From Galerina marginata (Eukaryota; Basidiomycota; Agaricomycetes; Agaricales; Galerinaceae): a DNA stretch of 64,000 nucleotides. Location: assembly GCA_023014335.1 (NCBI GenBank), contig JAECYW010000016.1, positions 310,001 to 374,000 on the forward strand, given 5' to 3'. The first letter of the stretch is position 1; every line of letters starts with the position of its first letter. Positions 56,640 through 64,000 of the stretch are shown here, one piece after another. A program made the position numbers and the translations under genes. The notes under the pieces are model-generated. The model made no database searches. It saw nothing but the letters and a program-made list of their open reading frames with translations, and was not told the origin of the DNA.

Positions 56640-59077
56640 GAAATTACATCTTTGCGCGCAGTGGTGCTTTGATGGGCATGTATCGCTACAAATATAAGGT
56701 TCGTTTTTGGTTTAAATCACTTTCATATCTGCAAACTGATTTATTCGCTCTAGCTCATGAAGCAAGTCCGCATGACATAAGATTTGAAGCACTGGATCTA
56801 CTAGCGTTTCAACCCAGGCCCTGTTGGTAATCCTGGTTGTGGATTCTGGGCTCCAGGTTGGCGTGTGTGGTTGTTCTTCATGCGCGGGATTGTTCCATTG
56901 CTTGAGAGATGGTTAGCAATGGTTGTTTTTTGTTTTTAATAACCCCTCATTGGTATTTGCGTAGGTTGGGCAATTTGCTTGCTCATCAGTTCGAAGGCAA
57001 AAATAGCAAAGGTGTTGCGAAGACAGTGACGAAGCAGCGCGTGGAATCCCACTACGATCTTGAGTTGCGGGCCGCTGTGATGCACGATATTTTGGACATG
57101 ATGCCCGAGTCGATAAAGCAAAATAAGTCGAAGACGATCTTGCAACATCGAGGCATGGAGGTGCTGGAAGGCAAATAGTATGTTCCTCGATTTTGTGTCG
57201 GAACTTTTCACATACCCATCTATAGTTCCTTGGAAGGTGCCGGGTATGCCTACTGCAATCGAGAACATCATCCTCCGATACATTAAAAGCAGGGCAGATT
57301 GGTGGTGCTCGTAAGTATATCACGTCTACGGAAGCTAGTATCACCCTGACAGATGACTTGTATAGTGTTGCTCATCATAATCGTAAACGTATCCGTCGTG
57401 GTGCCACAGTCGATAAAGCAGTTGTTAAGAAGAACCTCGATCGTCTAACCCGTACGCTAGATTTTGTATTTTGTGGCTCATAGTCTTATCATCATTCATA
57501 GGTCTGTACCTGAAGGCTGAACAAGAAAGGCAGCACGGTTATCTGAAAGATGGTCCGTACATCAGCACCGAAGAAGCTGTGGCCATTTACACTGCTACGG
57601 TTCACTGGTTGGAGAGTAGAAATCTCGCTCCTATACCCTTCCCGTATGTCAATTACTCGTCTTGCGTCCCAGATTATGCCTGATCGATTGATGTCGGCAG
57701 TCCGCTTTCGTATAAACATGATACCAAGCTTTTGGTTCTGGCTTTAGAAAAGCTGAAGGAGGCCTACTCTGTGAAAGGTCCTCCGAACCAATCACAGCCA
57801 GAGGAACTTGCCCTTATTGAACAGGCCTATGATAATCCTCATGAATGTAGGCAACAGAAAACTTTTGTCCTGGCTAGTGCTGACTCTTTTACCAGGTCTC
57901 TCACGAATTGCTTCTGACACAGCGGGCTTTCAAGGAATCTGGCATCGAATTTTTCGACACATATGACAAGCTCATTCCCTGCTATGACATTGAACCAGTC
58001 GAAAAGATTACGGATGCTGTGAGTCTTATCATACTATATCTATGTCTACGACTCCCTGACTCTTGTTCTTAGTACCTTGATCAATTTCTCTTCTTCGAGT
58101 AAGTCATTTCTAACGCTCTAATTACCGTCCTTAATTGATATCTGCAGAGCGGATAAGCGTGGTTTATTCCCTGGCTGGATCAAGCCGGCTGTAGGTTAAT
58201 TCAAACCTCCACGATTCCCCTGGCTCATTGGTTAATAGAACACGGAACCTCTGCCTTTACTCGTTTATAAGGTATGCTACTGGCATGTTTTCAGTTGTTC
58301 TCAATTGATGATAGTCTTTTAGTGGTGCCAAGGCATTAATGACTTAACAGATATCTGGGAAACGAGCGAAGGAGAATGTAATGTCCTTATGGAGACTGTG
58401 CTTTCAAAACTCTACGAGAAGATTGATTTAACTCTCCTCAATCGTCCATTGCGTCTTATTCTCGACCACAACTTGGCCGATTATATCACAGCGAAAAACA
58501 ACACGACCTTAACCTACAAAGGTAATTCTAGCTGGAATTTAATTGCTTGACTTGTCTGATTAAGAATTTATCTAGATATGGCACATACAAATGCATTTGG
58601 TCTTATCCGTGGTCTCCAGTTCTCTGCCTTTGTCTTCCAATACTACGGGTTGGTGCTAGACCTGCTCATTCTTGGCTTACAGCGTGCGAGTGAAATGGCC
58701 GGCCCTCCCCAAATGCCCAACAATTTCCTCCAATATCGTGATTCTGCTACGGAGACACGTCATCCCATCCGCTTGTATTCGCGCTATGTCGACCGCCTCC
58801 ACATCCTTTTCAGATTTACGGCCGATGAGGCGCGAGACTTGATCCAGCAATACCTTTCTGCAAATCCTGACCCCACCAATAACAATGTCATCGGCTATAA
58901 CAACAAGCGGTGCTGGCCTTGAGATTGTCGCATGAGGCTGATCAAGCACGACGTCAACCTTGGCCGTGCTGTGTTCTGGAATATCAAACAACGGTTGCCG
59001 CGTTCTTTGACGACAATCGAATGGGAAGACACTTTCGTCAGTGTTTACTCCCAGAACAACCCTCAACTTCTGTTCTC

Positions 59078-59080
59078 TAT
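59078..59080. repeat. Target-site duplication (TAT), left
   Basis: TAT immediately before the TIR element; its partner is at 60452-60454. Removing the element and one TAT restores FSMCGF of Prp8. Confidence 0.7.
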
Positions 59081-60451
59081 CACCGGAGGCATTTTCCAAG
59101 GCATGTAAATTCCTCGTGCCTTGAGTTCATGTCTCCTGTACACTCTACGGACGCTCACTGTACTTTAACTTTTGCCTTGAGGCAACCGTGAGGCATGACC
59201 ACGCATTCGAACTCCCAGGGGCATCTCTTCTTGATAAGATAAGATAAGTGAATTGATCCGCTTTTACCTTCCGTCGAGTTAGAAACTTCAAAAAAATGCA
59301 GAGCAATAGTGTTCGCGATTAAATTGCCGTCCTGTTTGATAATTTTTTTATTCAAGAACCGGAACCAGGCAAGGGACATTTTAATAACCAATTTCTCTAG
59401 ATCTTGTATATTTCTTCTAATCTTCAAAAAATGTTCAGATCACAATTATTAAGAAGTTTGAAATTGTGCGCTCAGTTTTGCCCTTCTCAAAGTGAGATGT
59501 AATTTTGTTCTCGAAATCTTGTGAAATAAGCCAAAATTATAAGCAAATTTCAGTGGCCAAATGACTGACAAGGGCCGGTGAAATGGGAGAAGAGGTGCCA
59601 GTAGGCTATATGCGCACAATTTGGCTTCTTATCATCGCAATTGAATTCTTTGGCCTTGATTGTACCTTCCAAGTTCAGGCTCTCACTCTTATACGTCGGC
59701 CGGCTAGCTCAAAACCATAGTATGTATTCAAGCACCGCCAGTTCCCGTTTTTTGAATAATTTAATCTCTTAAAAATGACGAAAAAGGGGTTTGTGCTGCT
59801 GCACTGAACAAAGGTCAATAAGGCACAAAGAATAGGTTTTAGATATTATAAATATCACCAATCGCCTATTCTTGTATTTGTATGGTTCATGTAGACGGCG
59901 AATTGACTGAATTTGGCTTCAAGGAATCATCTGCATTTTCCCTTGGACTTCCACATTTACAGGTTGTATATTAGCGCCAAGCTCTCTTAAAAATCTGCTT
60001 ATTAAATGCCCGTAATCTAATTAGTAATGGTTATTGTCCACTAGGCAATTAAATCAAAGTGAGGACTTCGGCTGGTTGTAAAATCCCGCTGTTAAATTCA
60101 AATCACCTTTACTGCCAACGTGAAATTTCACTGACATAAAAAGAGGTGACAAACGACAACTGGTTCTGCCAGGTTGGCTGTGTCGGTGGACCAGCCTTTG
60201 ACTGCCAGTCTCTTACATTGCAGATAAATGGATGTAAGGTACCTAACCGGCACCTAATAATTGATTGCGGGATCTTATCTTATCTTCCGAATATGATCAA
60301 CAAGTCACACGAAAATAGGTTGGGCACGCTTGCAGGCGCCTCGAGGCAGGTTCGCTGCATTTATTGTAGGTCAGGAAGCGTACGTGGAACGTACAGAACA
60401 GGTGAACGCAAGGCACGTACAGTCTACGTGCCCTGGGAAATGCCTCCGGTG
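59081..60451. mobile_element. 1.37-kb TIR transposon inserted in Prp8 copy (CACTA-like or related)
   Basis: The ends are inverted repeats starting CACCGGAGGCATTT; left (from 59081) and right arm (complement, ending 60451) stay similar for about 170-180 bp with many transitions, including GATAAGATAAGATAAG (59235) against CTTATCTTATCTT (60272). A 3-bp duplication (TAT) flanks it. The CAC start and 3-bp duplication fit CACTA/CMC-type or PIF/Harbinger-type non-autonomous elements. Internal frames (for example 59155-59427 minus) show no transposase. Confidence 0.85.
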
Positions 60452-61618
60452 TATGTGCGGCTTTGAAATTTGTATTCTGCCGAAGATCAGGACGATGTCT
60501 GGGGAACAATTTTCTTTGAAGGATGCGGTTTGGAATCTAACAAACGAACAAACCAAAGAGAGGACGGCACAGGCATTCCTGAGGGTGTCAGACGATGGTG
60601 TTCAGCAATTCAATAATCGTATCAGACAAGTTCTGATGAGCTCTGGGTCCACCATGTTCTTGAAAATTGTTAACAAGTGGAACACCGCTCTTATCAGTCT
60701 TATGACCTACTGCCGCGAAGCCGTCATACATACCAATGAACTCCTGGATTCGTTGGTCAAGGCCGAGAACAAAATCCAGACCCGTGTTAAGATTGGTTTA
60801 AACAGTAAAATGCCTTCACGTTTCCCTCCTGTTGTTTTTTACACTCCCAAGGTAGGGACCTTTTATTTCAGTCATTAATCTATTCAACTTACATAATATC
60901 ACTAGGATTTAGGAGGTCTCGGAATGTTGTCGATGTGACATGTTTTAATTCCACAGAGTGATCTTCGGTGGTCGAAACAGACTGATGTTGCCGGTTAGTT
61001 TTTTTATGAATTCATTTCCGCCTATTATCATGCTAAACTACCGTGATAGTAATCCACTTCCGTGCCGGGATGACGCACGAGGAGGATCAACTGATACCCA
61101 ATTTGTATCGCTACCTTCAACCTTAGGAAGCCGAATTCTTGGATTCTGCCCGTGTCTGGTCCGAATATTCCATGAAGAGGAAAGAAGCCAACGCTCAAAA
61201 TCGTCGCCTCACCTTGGAAGACTTGGAAAATAGCTGGGACCGAGGTATCCCTCGAATCAACACTTTGTTCCAGAAGGACCGACATACGTGAGTAGCCACT
61301 TTGGAGCTTTAAGTTGTCAAGTTGCTAATGTGTATGGTTCTTAGTTTGGCGTATGATCGTGGATGGCGTGTCCGCACAGATTGGAAGCAGTACCAATTAC
61401 TGAAACAGTGAGCTTTTTAGCCTGTTAACACCCTATGTTCTTTTTGATCAGTTTCTAGCAATCCATTCTGGTGGACGTCACAACGTCATGATGGCAAATT
61501 GTGGCAGTTGAACAATTACCGTGTCGATGTGATTGCAGCGCTCGGTGGTGTGGAGGGAATCCTTGAGCATACATTGTTCAAGGGGACGTATTTCCCAACC
61601 TGGGAAGGTACGCGATAG

Positions 61619-61855
<237 letters not shown>

Positions 61856-63649
61856 TGAATTCCTCCTGCGCAGACATTCTGCTCTTCTCTGCCTGTAAGG
61901 TATTGCCATTATGCGTGATTGTTGTTCAAAAGTTTAACTGTTTGTTTTTCCTCAGTGGAATATATCACGACCGTCCCTTGTAACAGACGTAAGTTGATCA
62001 CATCACTGGGTTTTTATTACTATTTCTAATTACCCAATCGTACAGGTCAAAGACGTCTTGGATGGTACCACAAGCAACAAGTTCTGGATCGATGTTCAGT
62101 TAAGGTGGGGTGATTTCGACACTCATGACATTGAACGCTACACGCGAGCGAAGTTCTTGGATTACGTGAGTGGTCAACTTTTCTCATTGTAGTTATGCTA
62201 AACTTGCTCTCAGGTTTCCGATTCAATGAGTATATGTTCCTCGCCAACTGGAGTAATGATTGGCATGGATCTGGCTTACAATTTATGGCCTGCTTACGGC
62301 AATTGGTTCCCTGGACTAAAGCCCCTCGTCCAACAGGCGACGGCCAAGATCATGAAGGCTAACCCTGCCTGCCACATTTTACGAGAGCGTATTCGCAAGG
62401 GATTGCAGTTATATTCATCTGAACCTACAGAATCTTATCTTAACAGCCAGGTGATCAATTTGCTTGGGACATCGGACACAGGCTGACTCTTCAACTCTGC
62501 AGGATTACTCGGAACTCTTTTCTAACCAAATCATCTGTTCGTTTATCCACCCTACTTGCATACTTTTGTTTGTTTTCTTATAGTTTTACCAGGGTTCGTT
62601 GACAACACTAATGTGTATCGGGTGACAATGTAGGCATGTTTTTACCTATACCACGAAAAGTCTGACAGATCCTTCCAGCCACAAAACATTCGAAGGAAAT
62701 TTGACAACAAAACCGATTAGTGCGCCAATAGACCTCCAAATTTTCACCTTGCTCATTTTTCTTTTCAGACGGTGCCATTTTTATCTTCAACCCTCGCTTG
62801 GGGCAATTGTTCTTGAAAATTATCTACACGAGTGTTTGGGCTGGCCAGAAACGTCTTGGTCAATTGGCGAAATGGAAAACTGCAGAAGAAGTTGCGGCCC
62901 TTGTTTGATCACTCCCTGTAGAAGAGCAGCCCAAGCAGGTCATCGTCACGCGAAAGGGAATGTTGGGTACGGACGCGTCATGATCTTCTGTTGTCATCAC
63001 TCATGTCTTCTTCTAGATCCCCTCGAGGTCCATCTCCTCGATTTCCCAAACATTGTTATCAAGGGCAGCGATCTTCAATTGCCCTTCCAAGCATGTATGA
63101 AGATGGAGAAATTCGGAGACCTTATTCCAGTGTGTTCTTCTTTATCACCTGTGGTGATCACTCTAATCTAATTATCAACTCCAGAGAGCTACGCAACCCC
63201 AGATGGTTCTTTTCAGTCTTTACAGTATGTCCTTATACGCTTCAATAACCTATGTATGGCCTCTTACACTGATCAACAACGCAGATGACTGGTTGAAGTC
63301 TATCTCAAGTTACACTGCATTTTCTCGATTGATTCTGCTGCTTCGTGGCCTCCATGTCAATAATGAAAAGACCAAGATCATCTTACACCCGGATAAGTCA
63401 ACTATCACTGAACCTCATTTCGTCTGGCCAAGTCTCAGTGATGAAGAACGCGGCCATTCTCGTCCAAAGTCCCTAGTACAACTTCGCTCGTTTCGCTCCT
63501 CGCCTCCTCACCGAGCTGTTGAAATATCAGAGGTCAATTTCGTATTCGTACCATCATTGATTTAGATGCTGACTCACGGGTTATAGGGACGGCAATGGCG
63601 TTGGGATGGCCACAGCTTAAAGGCGAGATGGACGCAGGCAGTTGGCTGG

Positions 63650-63935
63650 TATGAATTGAGTTTTCTAGCACTTGGGCCAATATGGAATACTTACTGCGCT
63701 TTAGCATGCCATCAATGTTTTGCAGCCGCCTTCGTCAAACCCTTGAACGATGCGGAAGTTCAGCGGTGTTAGGTATTGTCGGATGGGTGTTACGAAGATA
63801 GGTATGTGAGTTTCCTGGCTAGCATTCCACTGACGGCGCTTACACTCTCAACCCCTAGCTAGACGTCAATGTTCGGGCTACGCTATCAAACGATCGCCGC
63901 AAGCAGCTCTCAGAGGGGTCGCCGACCATTTCTGT
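63650..63935 (+). repeat. Right copy of the direct repeat flanking the Prp8 pseudogene
   Basis: Same orientation as 55090-55380, about 8.56 kb away. It includes GCTACGCTATCAAACGATCG and CAGCTCTCAGAGGGG, encoding LSNDRRKQLSEG against LSNERRRQFSEG in the left copy. Confidence 0.6.
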
Positions 63936-64000
63936 TAGCGTTGCCATTTCAAGCAGCGGGCGTTGAGACAGTCTGGGGGGAATCTGGAGATTTTAAGGTG

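Overview
This is nuclear DNA of a filamentous fungus, almost certainly an agaricomycete (Basidiomycota). The evidence is short introns of about 48-60 bp with GTNNGN donors and CTRAY-like branch sites, an intact Plavaka/KDZ-type transposase, a NACHT-ankyrin NLR-like gene, F-box paralogues, an Spt5-like KOW gene and an intron-rich Prp8 copy. Gene density is low and most of the window is transposons, decayed duplicates and unassigned sequence.

Layout. 1-1.45 kb: C-terminal part of a NACHT-ankyrin gene with eight near-identical 99-bp repeats. 3.7-8.2 kb: a decayed array of three full and one partial unit of about 1.1-1.6 kb with no surviving gene. 9.0-9.4 kb: a complete three-exon, 101-residue hydrophobin with class II cysteine spacing (minus strand). 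11.7-17.9 kb: two complete F-box paralogues duplicated with their promoters, flanking a secreted mini-kinase-like gene on the minus strand and a decayed tRNA-like sequence. 20.9-21.5 kb: a 52-bp tandem array beside a small lysine-rich ORF.

23.6-42.5 kb is a transposon nest. A 370-bp LTR leads into a Ty3/Gypsy gag. The gag is split by a 7.9-kb element with terminal inverted repeats of about 0.6 kb and a 7-bp target duplication, and resumes beyond it with a zinc knuckle and protease. A second, opposite LTR-like sequence, two uncharacterised 279-residue paralogues, a Ty3 RNase H/integrase remnant and an intact 994-residue Plavaka transposase follow, all on the minus strand. Directly upstream of the transposase, also on the minus strand, lie a short Lys-rich gene, a PD-(D/E)XK nuclease plus protein-kinase fusion broken by one TGA, and a second nuclease-like fragment (46.4-46.9 kb).

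48-64 kb: a CCCAT-type repeat, an unrecognised interrupted gene, an SRP72 fragment with a frameshift, a complete six-exon Spt5-like gene (683 residues), a 43-bp perfect inverted repeat in that gene's upstream region, a KDZ transposase C-terminal fragment, and a 6.8-kb intron-containing Prp8 pseudogene. The Prp8 copy is broken by stops, an internal deletion and a 1.37-kb TIR transposon with a 3-bp target duplication, and is flanked by diverged direct repeats of about 280 bp.

How it fits together. The intact genes are mostly fast-evolving families: NLR-like, F-box, secreted small proteins and Spt5-like. The rest looks like a transposon and gene-fragment graveyard in which premature stops are repeatedly TGA where CGA is expected, suggesting cytosine-methylation-driven decay. 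The best candidates for something new are the nuclease-kinase gene beside an intact KDZ transposase, the class II-type hydrophobin in a basidiomycete, the two paralogues just downstream of the integrase, and the large TIR element.
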